From: an uncultured Bacteroidales bacterium
Lineage (GTDB): Bacteria; Bacteroidota; Bacteroidia; Bacteroidales; WCHB1-69
DNA: 33,244 bases
Assembly (NCBI GenBank): GCA_905235135.1
Contig: CAJOKR010000059.1
Span: 1 to 33,244, forward strand
Reading direction: 5' to 3'
Position numbers and translations under genes: made by a program. Positions 24,531-32,407 of this stretch are shown here, one piece after another. The notes beneath the pieces were generated by a model. The model was not told the origin of the DNA, made no database searches, and was given only the letters and a program-made list of their open reading frames with translations. Position 1 is the first letter of the stretch; the number at the start of each line of letters is the position of its first letter.

Positions 24531-24637
24531 CAAAATTATTAAACGCTTTGACCTCTTTTTTGTTACATTTTTTTCTGCAATAATTCTAACGACATTTCGT
24601 TTGCAATTATTGTGTTTTTCTTATTAATAAACGAGCA

Positions 24638-25795
24638 ATGGGTAAAAAATCTTGGGTACAATTTTTATTTTTTCTTCTGATATGCTTTCAAGTCGCTGAA
24701 ACTCAGGCACAAAAGGTGCAAAAAAATTTTACTTTACAGTGGAGGGAACCGGTGGAACAGACCTTCACGAATGGGTTCCAGCAGACTTTTTTGACCTTCG
24801 ATGATGCCTTTTACGGATCCGATTTTCCCGATTTGCCCACTTTTTATCAAATCCTCCCTGTTGATATTTTTTACTCCCGATACGAGGTCAGGGCCACTGA
24901 TGAGCAGTTTGCCGACATGACCGATGCGGAGGTCCGACTCATCCCCGTGGATTTCCACCAGAAAACCATTGACTATCACGTGAATTCCGCTTACGATCGT
25001 AAGACCGTCTATGCACAGCTGACATTCCTCCCCATTGTGGAGACTTCGCCCGGCCACTACCGCAAGTTGGTTTCCGTGACCCTGGAGATTGAAGGGAAAG
25101 ATGCCGTCACCCGCAAGTCTTTGCGTGGCAACGTTTCGCAATCTGTGCTCGCCAGCGGACAATGGTACCAGTTTTCCCTCGCGAAGACGGGTATCTACAA
25201 GGTTACTTATCAGGATTTGACGGCCATGGGGATGGCGACGCCCATAACTTCTTCGCAGATAGCAGTTTTCGGTAACGGTGGGATGATGCTTTCGGAAGAG
25301 AATTCCGACCCGCGCATCGATGATCTGCGGGAACTGCCCTTGGAGATGCACGACGGCGGCGACGGTACTTTTGACAATGGCGACTATTTCCTCTTTTATG
25401 GGCAATCGCCGCATGATGTTAGCTATGATTCTGCCAACCAGCATTTTACCCACGCTTACAATATCTATTCTGACTTCTCCTACTATTTCGTGACCCAGAC
25501 TCCGGGCGTTGGGGAGAAAAAGCGCGTGCAAACCGTTAACAACGAGAATCTTACGGAGAATTTGACCGTACAGGATTTTACCTATTTCGACTTTTTTGAG
25601 GAGGATGTGACGAACCTTTGCGAGTCGGGAAGGACCTGGCTTGGCGACCGTTATGAACGCACAGCTACTCGTTCCAGACGCCGGGCTATCCGACGGGTGC
25701 GGGCCGGATTTCCGTTCGCGGTGCGGCTGCTGCCTCCACGATGTCAAATTTCCAGGTTTCCGTCAACCAAAGCCAGGTCGGCAACCTTACCCTGA
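24638..25795 (+). CDS. porU: PorU, N-terminal piece before frameshift
   Basis: PorU is the T9SS signal peptidase/sortase of the outer membrane that removes the C-terminal signal of cargo and attaches them to A-LPS. This piece has a signal peptide (MGKKSWVQFLFFLLICFQVAETQAQ) and an N-terminal beta-domain resembling the PorU prodomain. The genuine frame runs to about residue 339 (GRTWLGDRYE) and then changes at about 25656. The remaining residues to 25795 (RTATRSRRRAIRR and on) are out of frame. The frame used downstream continues HSYSFQTPGYPTGAG, which fits the family. ATG at 24638 is preceded by ACGAGCA, as in porV, but no clear TAnnTTTG box. Confidence 0.82.
   Translation: MGKKSWVQFLFFLLICFQVAETQAQKVQKNFTLQWREPVEQTFTNGFQQTFLTFDDAFYGSDFPDLPTFYQILPVDIFYSRYEVRATDEQFADMTDAEVRLIPVDFHQKTIDYHVNSAYDRKTVYAQLTFLPIVETSPGHYRKLVSVTLEIEGKDAVTRKSLRGNVSQSVLASGQWYQFSLAKTGIYKVTYQDLTAMGMATPITSSQIAVFGNGGMMLSEENSDPRIDDLRELPLEMHDGGDGTFDNGDYFLFYGQSPHDVSYDSANQHFTHAYNIYSDFSYYFVTQTPGVGEKKRVQTVNNENLTENLTVQDFTYFDFFEEDVTNLCESGRTWLGDRYERTATRSRRRAIRRVRAGFPFAVRLLPPRCQISRFPSTKARSATLP
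25654..25659 (+). other. Frameshift site in porU (one base missing)
   Basis: TATGAACGCACAGC would restore one frame as TATGAAACGCACAGC, reading YETHSY. This implies loss of one A from a run of three. 24638-28512 is 3875 nt, one short of 1292 codons, which agrees. No slippery sequence or long homopolymer is present, so programmed shifting is unlikely. Confidence 0.85.
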
Positions 25796-28512
25796 GGTCT
25801 GCGACGGGCACCCAGTTAATCTGCCTTTCCATCGGAGATTTCACCTTCAATACTTCGTCTGCAAGTTTGAATGTGTCCATAACGTACAACAAACCAACCA
25901 CTTCCGCTGTCGGCTATTTGGATTGGATTGAGGTGGAAGTGCCGTGTGCGCTGACAATCCGGAATGGGCAGACCGCCTTCCGGAATCCAGCCACCGTGGG
26001 TGCGGGCAACGTTACCCGATTTAATCTGCAAAGCGTTTCGGCTTCTGCTTCCGTTTGGGATGTCACCGACCCAGGCCAGACTGTGCGTATCGCGCTGAAT
26101 TCGGATAACCAAGGCACCCATTTTAAGGCGGCCACTTCCGACCTGCGGGAATTTATCGCATTTGATGGCTCTAACTTCTTGTCGGTTACGCCGTTGTCTT
26201 TCGTCGCCAACCAAAATCTGCACGCCACGGGTAACGTCGATATGGTGATTGTGGCGCATCCCGATTTTCTCTCACAGGCCAACAGATTGGCGCAGTTTCG
26301 TGCTGAAAATGACGGCCTTAGCGTGAAGGTGGTGACCCCGCAGCAGGTTTACAACGAGTTTTCAAGCGGCTCGCAGGATCCTATCGCTATCCGCGACTAC
26401 ATGAAGATGATTTACGATCGCACTAACAAGCAATACCCCAAATATTTGCTGCTGTTCGGTCGTCCCAGCTACGATTTCCGTGGTCGCGCCCAAGGGACCG
26501 CCCTCTATGTGCCCAATTTTGCCTACAATATTGAATATAGGGACAACGCCAACCCGCAGTATTACTACATTTCGGAAATCCGAGGTCAGTACACGGGCGA
26601 CGATGCCTTGGGACTTTTAGACGATGGAGAGGGTTTCAACGGAAATGGGCTGTACGACCTGGGTGTTGGCCGTTTTCCGTGTACGTCGGCTTCGCAAGCG
26701 GCCGTGGCGGTCGATAAGAGCATCCGTTACACCGAGAAACGGAATCTGGTGGGTGAGAATTCCACGCAGGTTTCCAATTTCGGCGATTGGCGCAATATGA
26801 TGGCGTTTGTGGCGGATGATGAGGAAAGTAACGATTTTGTCTATAATGCCGACCTTTTCACAAAATATGTGGAATCCGACAACCCGAACATCAATTTTGA
26901 CAAGATCTATCTGGATGCTTACCAGCAGGTCTCCAACGCCGGCGGGCAGCGCTATCCGGATGTGGTGACGGACATCAACAACCGGATGGATCGAGGGGCG
27001 TTGTTTTTCACCTACATTGGGCACAGCGGCAAGGATGGCTGGGCGGCGGAGCGGGTGCTCGAAAACTCTGACATTAGCAAATGGAACAACAAGTACAACC
27101 TGACGGCCATGATTTCGCTGTCGTGTACCTTTGCCTATTACGACCGTTTGATTTCCTCGCCCGCGGACCTCATCTTCTTCAACAACGAGGGCGGTGCCGT
27201 GGCGGTGATTGCTGCCGCACGCGAGGCTTGGTCGCTGCCAAACAACGTTTTCGGAAAACATTTCTTCAATCTGATGTTCGAAAAAGATGAAGAAGGCAAC
27301 TATTTGTCAGTAAGTGATTTGCAACGGAAAGCGAAGAATCTCTACGGTCCGGTTACTGGCGGCAAGGGCAACGACCTCTGCATGTTTGTCACTTTCGGCG
27401 ACCCGTCCATCAAGTTGGCAGTGCCTAAATATAATATAGTAACAGATTCCATCAACGCCGTGGCGGTGGGCACCTCAACAGACACAGTTCGCGCCCTTTC
27501 GAAAGTGACGGTCAGCGGGCGTGTCACCGACGATAACCTGCAGACACTGAGCAGTTTCAACGGCACCGTCTTCCCGTCGGTTTACGACAAGAAGGTGATT
27601 GCCAGCACGTTGGTGAACGATCCTGCCCCCAATTATTCTCCGTTCGAGTTCGAGGTGCAGAAAAGTCTGCTCTTCAAGGGCAACGTGACGGTGAAAGACG
27701 GCCGATTCCGTTTCTCGTTCTATGTTCCCAAGGACATCGACTACACTTTCGGAAACGGCAAAATCAGCTATTACGCCCGCTCCGAGCATGAGGATGCGGC
27801 CGGTGTGTTCACGGATTTTATCATCGGCGGCATGGACACAGCCGGCATTCAGGATGACGAGTGTCCGGTTATTGAGCTGTACATGAACGACGAAAATTTC
27901 GTCAATGGTGGCATCACGGGCACGAGCCCCACGCTGATTGCCAAGATTTCCGACAATTTCGGCATCAACACCACGGGTAACGGTATCGGCCACGACATGA
28001 CCGGCGTGCTGGATCGTAACACGGGCAACAAAATCATCCTCAACGACTACTACCAGACCGAAAAGGACAGCTTCAGCTGCGGCACCGTGCGGTATCAGCT
28101 GCAGGATCTGACGCCCGGAGACCATACGATTTCCGTGCGGGCGTGGGATGTCAACAACAACAGTGCGGAGCGGGAGCTGACGTTCCGGGTGATGAGTGAG
28201 GACAAGTTCGAGCTGAAGCATGTGCTGAACTATCCTAACCCCTTCACCACGCACACCGAATTCTATTTCGAACACAACCAGCCAGGCGGCACTTTCGACA
28301 TCCAGGTGAACATTTACACCATCTCCGGCAAACTGGTTAAAACCCTGTACGACAGTCAGTACATGGAGGGCAACCGCTGTCGCGCCATCTCCTGGGACGG
28401 TCTCGATGATTTCGGCGACAAGTTAGCGAAAGGCACCTACCTCTACCGCGTCCGCGTGAAAACTGAGGACGGCCGGACTGCCGAGGCGGTGGAAAAGTTG
28501 GTGATTCTATAG
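25741..28512 (+). CDS. porU: PorU, C-terminal piece with C25 peptidase domain
   Basis: The frame is open upstream of the ATG at 25741 back to about 25658, so this ATG (MSNFQVSVNQS) is an internal Met, not a start. The piece contains the C25 (gingipain-like) caspase-fold domain: AQFRAENDGLSVKVVTPQQV, KYLLLFGRPSYDFRG, LGVGRFPCTS, and the catalytic His (codon at 27022) in YIGHSGKDGW and Cys (codon at 27124) in ISLSCTFAYYD. These would be about residues 796 and 830 of the intact 1291-residue protein. The last 95 residues (VLNYPNPFTTHTEFYFEHNQ onwards) are a T9SS C-terminal-type/FlgD-like beta domain. Three heptamers of TGANGAA type follow the TAG stop. porV lies 161 bp downstream on the same strand, as usual for this pair. 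Confidence 0.88.
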   Translation: MSNFQVSVNQSQVGNLTLRSATGTQLICLSIGDFTFNTSSASLNVSITYNKPTTSAVGYLDWIEVEVPCALTIRNGQTAFRNPATVGAGNVTRFNLQSVSASASVWDVTDPGQTVRIALNSDNQGTHFKAATSDLREFIAFDGSNFLSVTPLSFVANQNLHATGNVDMVIVAHPDFLSQANRLAQFRAENDGLSVKVVTPQQVYNEFSSGSQDPIAIRDYMKMIYDRTNKQYPKYLLLFGRPSYDFRGRAQGTALYVPNFAYNIEYRDNANPQYYYISEIRGQYTGDDALGLLDDGEGFNGNGLYDLGVGRFPCTSASQAAVAVDKSIRYTEKRNLVGENSTQVSNFGDWRNMMAFVADDEESNDFVYNADLFTKYVESDNPNINFDKIYLDAYQQVSNAGGQRYPDVVTDINNRMDRGALFFTYIGHSGKDGWAAERVLENSDISKWNNKYNLTAMISLSCTFAYYDRLISSPADLIFFNNEGGAVAVIAAAREAWSLPNNVFGKHFFNLMFEKDEEGNYLSVSDLQRKAKNLYGPVTGGKGNDLCMFVTFGDPSIKLAVPKYNIVTDSINAVAVGTSTDTVRALSKVTVSGRVTDDNLQTLSSFNGTVFPSVYDKKVIASTLVNDPAPNYSPFEFEVQKSLLFKGNVTVKDGRFRFSFYVPKDIDYTFGNGKISYYARSEHEDAAGVFTDFIIGGMDTAGIQDDECPVIELYMNDENFVNGGITGTSPTLIAKISDNFGINTTGNGIGHDMTGVLDRNTGNKIILNDYYQTEKDSFSCGTVRYQLQDLTPGDHTISVRAWDVNNNSAERELTFRVMSEDKFELKHVLNYPNPFTTHTEFYFEHNQPGGTFDIQVNIYTISGKLVKTLYDSQYMEGNRCRAISWDGLDDFGDKLAKGTYLYRVRVKTEDGRTAEAVEKLVIL

Positions 28513-28540
28513 TGATGAATGACGAATGTTGAAAATCAAT
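28513..28540. repeat. Three heptamers after the porU stop
   Basis: Immediately after the TAG come TGATGAA, TGACGAA and TGTTGAA in 7-bp register, then a diverged unit. The spacer to porV otherwise holds AT-rich sequence without a canonical -7 box. Confidence 0.45.
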
Positions 28541-28673
28541 GGATTATGAGCATAATCAAAAAAAGAAAAATTTTTTTCGTTTGGATATAATAAAAGCAGG
28601 AAATGTCCGTTAACGGGTAGATTTTTTTTGAAATAAGTATAATAAATAACAATAAAAAAACGAGCAACTATCA

Positions 28674-29924
28674 ATGAATAAGCAAGTTATGAAAAAAGCA
28701 GCGACTATTTTATCCTGTATTCTACTTTTCATTACAGTGCGTGTCAGTGCCCAGCTTACCCCGGACCAGTTGAGCGGTAAGTATCTGAACTCCATTACTA
28801 CGGCGGTGCCGTTCCTCACCATTGCCCCCGACTCCCGTGCAGGAGCTATGGGTGATATCGGTTGTGCCACTTCCGCCGACGCAAACTCCCAGAGCTACAA
28901 CCCCGCCAAGTACATTTTTAACGAGAACCGTTTCGGTTTCAGCGTCTCCTACAGCCCGTGGTTGCGCCAGCTGGTGAACGACATCAACCTGGCTTACCTC
29001 GCCGGATACTGGAGAATCACGGATATGGACGCTATCGCTGCGTCGTTGCGCTATTTCTCTTTGGGCGACATTGAGTTTATGGATGAGAACGGTAATCCCG
29101 TCAGCACCCAGAACCCCAATGAGTTCGCCATCGACTTCACCTATTCGCGTAAGCTGATTGATCAGCTTTCTATCGCTATCACGCCGCGCTTCATCTACTC
29201 CAACCTGACAGCTGGACAGTATGTCGGTAGCGAAGAGACGAAAGCGGGTCTGGCTGGTGCAGCCGACATCTCCTTGTTCTATCAACAGGATTTTGATGTT
29301 AAAGGCCTTGAGAACAGTACGTTGCGTGCTGGTTTGTGTATTTCGAACATGGGTAACAAGATGTCCTACTCTTTCGGAACATTGCGCCGTGACTTCCTGC
29401 CCACCAACCTGAAGTTGGGTATCGGTTACGAGATGGATTTCGATGGCTATAACAAGCTGGCTGTCAACGGTGAAATCAACAAACTGTTGGTGCCTACCAA
29501 CCCGATTTATGCAACGGACGATGATGGTGTTATCATTTACGATGCCGCCGGCAATCCGGTCATCGAAGCTGGCAGGAATCCCGATGTTTCCGTGCCGCAG
29601 GGTATGATTCAGTCGTTCTACGATGCTCCGGGCGGTTTCATGGAGGAGATGCGCGAGATCATGTGGGCCTTAGGTGCTGAGTACAGCTACCGTAACCTCT
29701 TCTTCGTGCGCCTCGGCTACTTCCACGAGAGCCAGTACAAGGGCAACCGCCAGTTCCTTTCTGTCGGTGCCGGTATCAAGTACAGCATCTTCGGCATTGA
29801 TGTCTCCTACCTCATTGCTACCAAACAATACCACCCGCTGGCCAACACCCTGCGCTTCACCCTCAACTTCGACTTCGTCTCCGCCAACAAGAACGAAATC
29901 AAGCAACAAGGTCGTTTGAAATAA
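28674..29924 (+). CDS. porV: PorV, T9SS outer-membrane shuttle protein
   Basis: PorV (LptO in Porphyromonas) is a FadL-like outer-membrane barrel that collects cargo from the T9SS translocon and brings it to the PorU-containing attachment complex. The 416 residues start with a signal peptide (MKKAATILSCILLFITVRVSAQ from the in-frame ATG at 28689; 28674 is also possible). The mature start has the family motif VPFLTIAPDSRAGAMGDIGC, followed by SYNPAKYIF. A long loop with the segment IYATDDDGVIIYDAAG, and beta-strands throughout, are as expected. A C-terminal run of Lys/Arg follows the last strand. ACGAGCAA lies 14 bp before the start, as before porU. The gene ends in TAA that begins the heptamer array reaching ispF. 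Confidence 0.93.
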   Translation: MNKQVMKKAATILSCILLFITVRVSAQLTPDQLSGKYLNSITTAVPFLTIAPDSRAGAMGDIGCATSADANSQSYNPAKYIFNENRFGFSVSYSPWLRQLVNDINLAYLAGYWRITDMDAIAASLRYFSLGDIEFMDENGNPVSTQNPNEFAIDFTYSRKLIDQLSIAITPRFIYSNLTAGQYVGSEETKAGLAGAADISLFYQQDFDVKGLENSTLRAGLCISNMGNKMSYSFGTLRRDFLPTNLKLGIGYEMDFDGYNKLAVNGEINKLLVPTNPIYATDDDGVIIYDAAGNPVIEAGRNPDVSVPQGMIQSFYDAPGGFMEEMREIMWALGAEYSYRNLFFVRLGYFHESQYKGNRQFLSVGAGIKYSIFGIDVSYLIATKQYHPLANTLRFTLNFDFVSANKNEIKQQGRLK

Positions 29925-30098
29925 GGCATTAGGCATTAGGCAGAAGGCAACAGGCATTAGGCAGAAGGCAACAGGATCCTTAAACCCTAAACCCTAAACC
30001 TTAAACCTTAAACCCTAAACCCTAAACCTTAAACCCTAAACCCTAAACCCTAAACCTTAAACCCTAAACCTTAAACCTTAAACCTTAAACTTTGAACC
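29922..30098. repeat. Heptamer array filling the porV-ispF spacer
   Basis: From the porV stop the sequence stays in exact 7-bp register to the base before the ispF ATG. The first part has eight units of AGGCANN type (from 29924: AGGCATT twice, AGGCAGA, AGGCAAC, then the last three repeated and AGGATCC). Next come 17 units (29980-30098) of TTAAACC or CTAAACC in irregular order, the last two diverged to TTAAACT and TTGAACC. The total is 25 heptamers, 175 bp. The stretch 29978-30093 has no G on the coding strand. The array after lspA has the same core and orientation relative to transcription. Confidence 0.95.
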
Positions 30099-30578
30099 AT
30101 GGACTTTCGCGTAGGTTTCGGATACGATTCCCATAGATTTGCCCCCGGCAGGCCGCTGGTCATCGGGGGCATTGTCATACCTTACGAGTTGGGTTTGGCG
30201 GCGCATTCCGACGGTGATGTACTGATACATGCTGTGTGCGATGCGTTGCTTGGGGCGGCCGGTCTCAAGGACATCGGTACCTATTTCCCGGATACGGACC
30301 CCGCTTACAAAAACGCCGACAGCACCCTCCTTTTGAGCAAAGTCGTGGATCTTGTATCGGAGAAAGGTTTTGTAGTCAATAATTTGGACTGCACCCTTGT
30401 GTTGGAAAAGCCCAAGATGAAACCACACATTGACGCTATCGTGGCTCGCTTGTCAGAGCTGCTGCGTTGCGACTCCGAACGTGTGGCCGTGAAGGCCAAG
30501 ACCAACGAAAAGATGGGATTCACGGGTGCGGGCGAGGGCATTGCCGCCGTGGCCGCTGTGACGTTGCGGACCCTGTAG
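30099..30578 (+). CDS. ispF: 2-C-methyl-D-erythritol 2,4-cyclodiphosphate synthase
   Basis: The MEP-pathway enzyme that cyclises CDP-ME 2-phosphate to MEcPP with release of CMP, in isoprenoid synthesis. The 159-residue length is normal. Zinc ligands fit Asp10, His12 (GYDSHRF) and His44 (SDGDVLIHA), with further conserved [12 protein letters not shown]-like sequence (here [19 protein letters not shown]) and the C-terminal [17 protein letters not shown] that binds the nucleotide. ATG at 30099 directly follows the heptamer array, so its ribosome-binding region is composed of repeat units; no promoter box is visible between porV and ispF. The TAG stop (30576-30578) lies in a REP element. Confidence 0.96.
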   Translation: MDFRVGFGYDSHRFAPGRPLVIGGIVIPYELGLAAHSDGDVLIHAVCDALLGAAGLKDIGTYFPDTDPAYKNADSTLLLSKVVDLVSEKGFVVNNLDCTLVLEKPKMKPHIDAIVARLSELLRCDSERVAVKAKTNEKMGFTGAGEGIAAVAAVTLRTL

Positions 30579-30599
30579 AGACGCAATGCTTTGCGTCTT
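30575..30599. repeat. REP family A element at the ispF stop
   Basis: GTAGAGACGCAATGC followed by TTTGCGTCTT forms a hairpin of about 9 bp; the ispF TAG is bases 2-4 of the element. A partial further copy (GAGCGTCTCACAACGC) follows at about 30613-30628. No T tract is present, so it is a weak terminator candidate at best. Confidence 0.7.
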
Positions 30600-30662
30600 G
30601 TGATGAACGGTCGAGCGTCTCACAACGCAAATTTCGACTTCCGTTTGTATTCAAAAAATATG

Positions 30663-30670
30663 TACCTTTG
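30663..30670 (+). promoter_or_regulatory. -7 box (TACCTTTG) of the alkaline phosphatase gene
   Basis: TAnnTTTG match 23 bp before the ATG, with TTTG at 30644-30647 as a possible -33 element, although the spacing of 15 bp is short. Confidence 0.6.
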
Positions 30671-30692
30671 CCCGTTTTAAAACGAGTAAAAT

Positions 30693-32339
30693 ATGAGACG
30701 TTTTGTTCTTTCTACTTTATTGGTTATCACGGTGTTATGCATGATGGCGCAACCTAAGCCCATCAAAAACGTGATCGTGATGATTCCTGACGGCACCTCC
30801 ACAAGTTTGCTGTCATGTGCCCGCTGGTACCAGACCTATCTGGATTCCACCCAGACGACGCTGAACATCGACCCTTATCTTTGCGGTTTGGTGCGCACTC
30901 ATTCTTCGGATGCGCCGATTGGGGATTCCGCCCCGACGAGTTCCTGCTATATGTCGGGAATGCCCTCGCAGACGGGCTTTGTCTCCACCTATCCCGTAGC
31001 TACCGACCACGACTTGGTGCCGGTTGATGCCGCCCGCGCCTATCAGCCGTTGTCCACGCTGTTGGAGGCTGCCAAAATCCTGCAGAACAAGGCTACCGGT
31101 CTGGTTTTCACCTGCGAGTTTCCGCACGCCACCCCCGCCGACTGCTCCGCACACTCTTACAAGCGCGGTCGTTACAGCGTGATTGCCCCGCAAATGGTTC
31201 ACAATCACATTGATGTGGTCATGGGCGGCGGTGTCAAATATCTCAATGAAACGTACCAAAACGATTTGAAAGAGGCTGGCTACAACGTCTATCTTGACGA
31301 TATCCAAGGTTTCCGGAGTTGCACGAAAGCCCCTGTTTGGGCGTTGTTTGCAGAAACTTCTATGCCTTACTGGTTAGAGGCGGACAAACAACAGACCCCT
31401 TCGTTGGCTGAGATGACTCGCAAGGCCATCGACCTTCTTTCGAAGAACGAGAACGGCTTTTTCCTGATGGTCGAAGGCAGCAAGGTGGATTGGGCGGCCC
31501 ACGATAACGATGCCAAAAACGCCATCATCGAGTTCCTCGAATTTGACAAGGCTTGTGGCGAGGCGCTCCGTTTTGCCGAAAAGGATGGGCAAACCGTCGT
31601 CCTCATCGTGCCTGACCACGGTACGGGAGCTGTCACCCTCGGCAATATCAAAGCCTGCAATGATGGATACGACAAGCTGTCGCTGAAACAGCTCATGAGC
31701 CCCATCGACAACTACAAACTTTCGAACTGGTCCATGGGCGAGAAGCTGAAAAAGGCCGATACCACCGAGTGGCCGCAGCTTTTCGAGACCTACTTCGGCT
31801 TCACCCCGCAACCGGCGGAACTCACCTATCTGACTACGGGTAGCGACTATAGCAACTCCCCGATTCCCTACGAGCAGCGCAAGCACAACCTTTCGATGTG
31901 CAAGATGCTCAGCCAGATTCTCTACGGTCGCACCTACTTTGGCTTCACCACATTCGGACACACCATCGAGAATGTCTTTTTGGCTGTTTATCACCCACAA
32001 AACGATAGACTTACGGGAGTTCCTACCAATATTGACGTTCATAAGTACCTCGCCCGCCAGATGGGTCTGACGGATAAGATGAACGAGCTGACGGAGGAAA
32101 TCTACGCCGACCATCACAAGGTGTTTGAAGGCTATGACATCAAAATCGACAGCGTTGACAAGTACAACCGCCGTCTGACTGTCAAGAACAAGCGCAACGT
32201 GCTGATTGCCGACAGTTACGCTAACTATGTGATGGTGAACAACAAGCGCGTGGATCTCAATTCCGTGATTGTGTATGTGGACAAGAACAACACGTTCTAT
32301 CTGCCGAAATCATTACGGTTTTATATTGAATTAAAATAA
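30693..32339 (+). CDS. Alkaline phosphatase family protein
   Basis: A periplasmic metal-dependent phosphomonoesterase of 548 residues. A signal peptide spans about 1-19, and the mature part starts near QPKPIKNVIVMIPDG, whose Asp33 is a metal ligand. The nucleophile is Ser79 in GDSAPTSS, matching the DSA motif of PhoA. Other metal or active-site regions include FTCEFPHATPADCSAHS, FFLMVEGSKVDWAAHDND with Glu, Asp and His, VLIVPDHGTGA, and a late FGHTIENVFLAVY. The C-terminal roughly 80 residues (VDKYNRRLTVKNKRN on) add a small beta domain not in E. coli PhoA. A putative own promoter precedes it. I see no phosphate regulatory site. The physiological substrate cannot be inferred. Confidence 0.9.
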   Translation: MRRFVLSTLLVITVLCMMAQPKPIKNVIVMIPDGTSTSLLSCARWYQTYLDSTQTTLNIDPYLCGLVRTHSSDAPIGDSAPTSSCYMSGMPSQTGFVSTYPVATDHDLVPVDAARAYQPLSTLLEAAKILQNKATGLVFTCEFPHATPADCSAHSYKRGRYSVIAPQMVHNHIDVVMGGGVKYLNETYQNDLKEAGYNVYLDDIQGFRSCTKAPVWALFAETSMPYWLEADKQQTPSLAEMTRKAIDLLSKNENGFFLMVEGSKVDWAAHDNDAKNAIIEFLEFDKACGEALRFAEKDGQTVVLIVPDHGTGAVTLGNIKACNDGYDKLSLKQLMSPIDNYKLSNWSMGEKLKKADTTEWPQLFETYFGFTPQPAELTYLTTGSDYSNSPIPYEQRKHNLSMCKMLSQILYGRTYFGFTTFGHTIENVFLAVYHPQNDRLTGVPTNIDVHKYLARQMGLTDKMNELTEEIYADHHKVFEGYDIKIDSVDKYNRRLTVKNKRNVLIADSYANYVMVNNKRVDLNSVIVYVDKNNTFYLPKSLRFYIELK

Positions 32340-32407
32340 CACACAGATATAATTTTTGAGAGAAGTTATCGTTATCCTGCTTCGAAAAAGTAAAAAAAGA
32401 AAATAGT

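Noticed and set aside
25641-25670. Programmed ribosomal frameshift in porU
   Set aside because: There is no slippery heptamer and no downstream stem near the junction; one missing A explains it fully.
29922-30098. CRISPR array
   Set aside because: The units are 7 bp with no spacers between them, and there are no cas genes in the window.
29978-30098. Promoter for ispF
   Set aside because: No TAnnTTTG occurs in the array at a usable distance; the only near match (AAACTTTG) ends 5 bp before the start codon.
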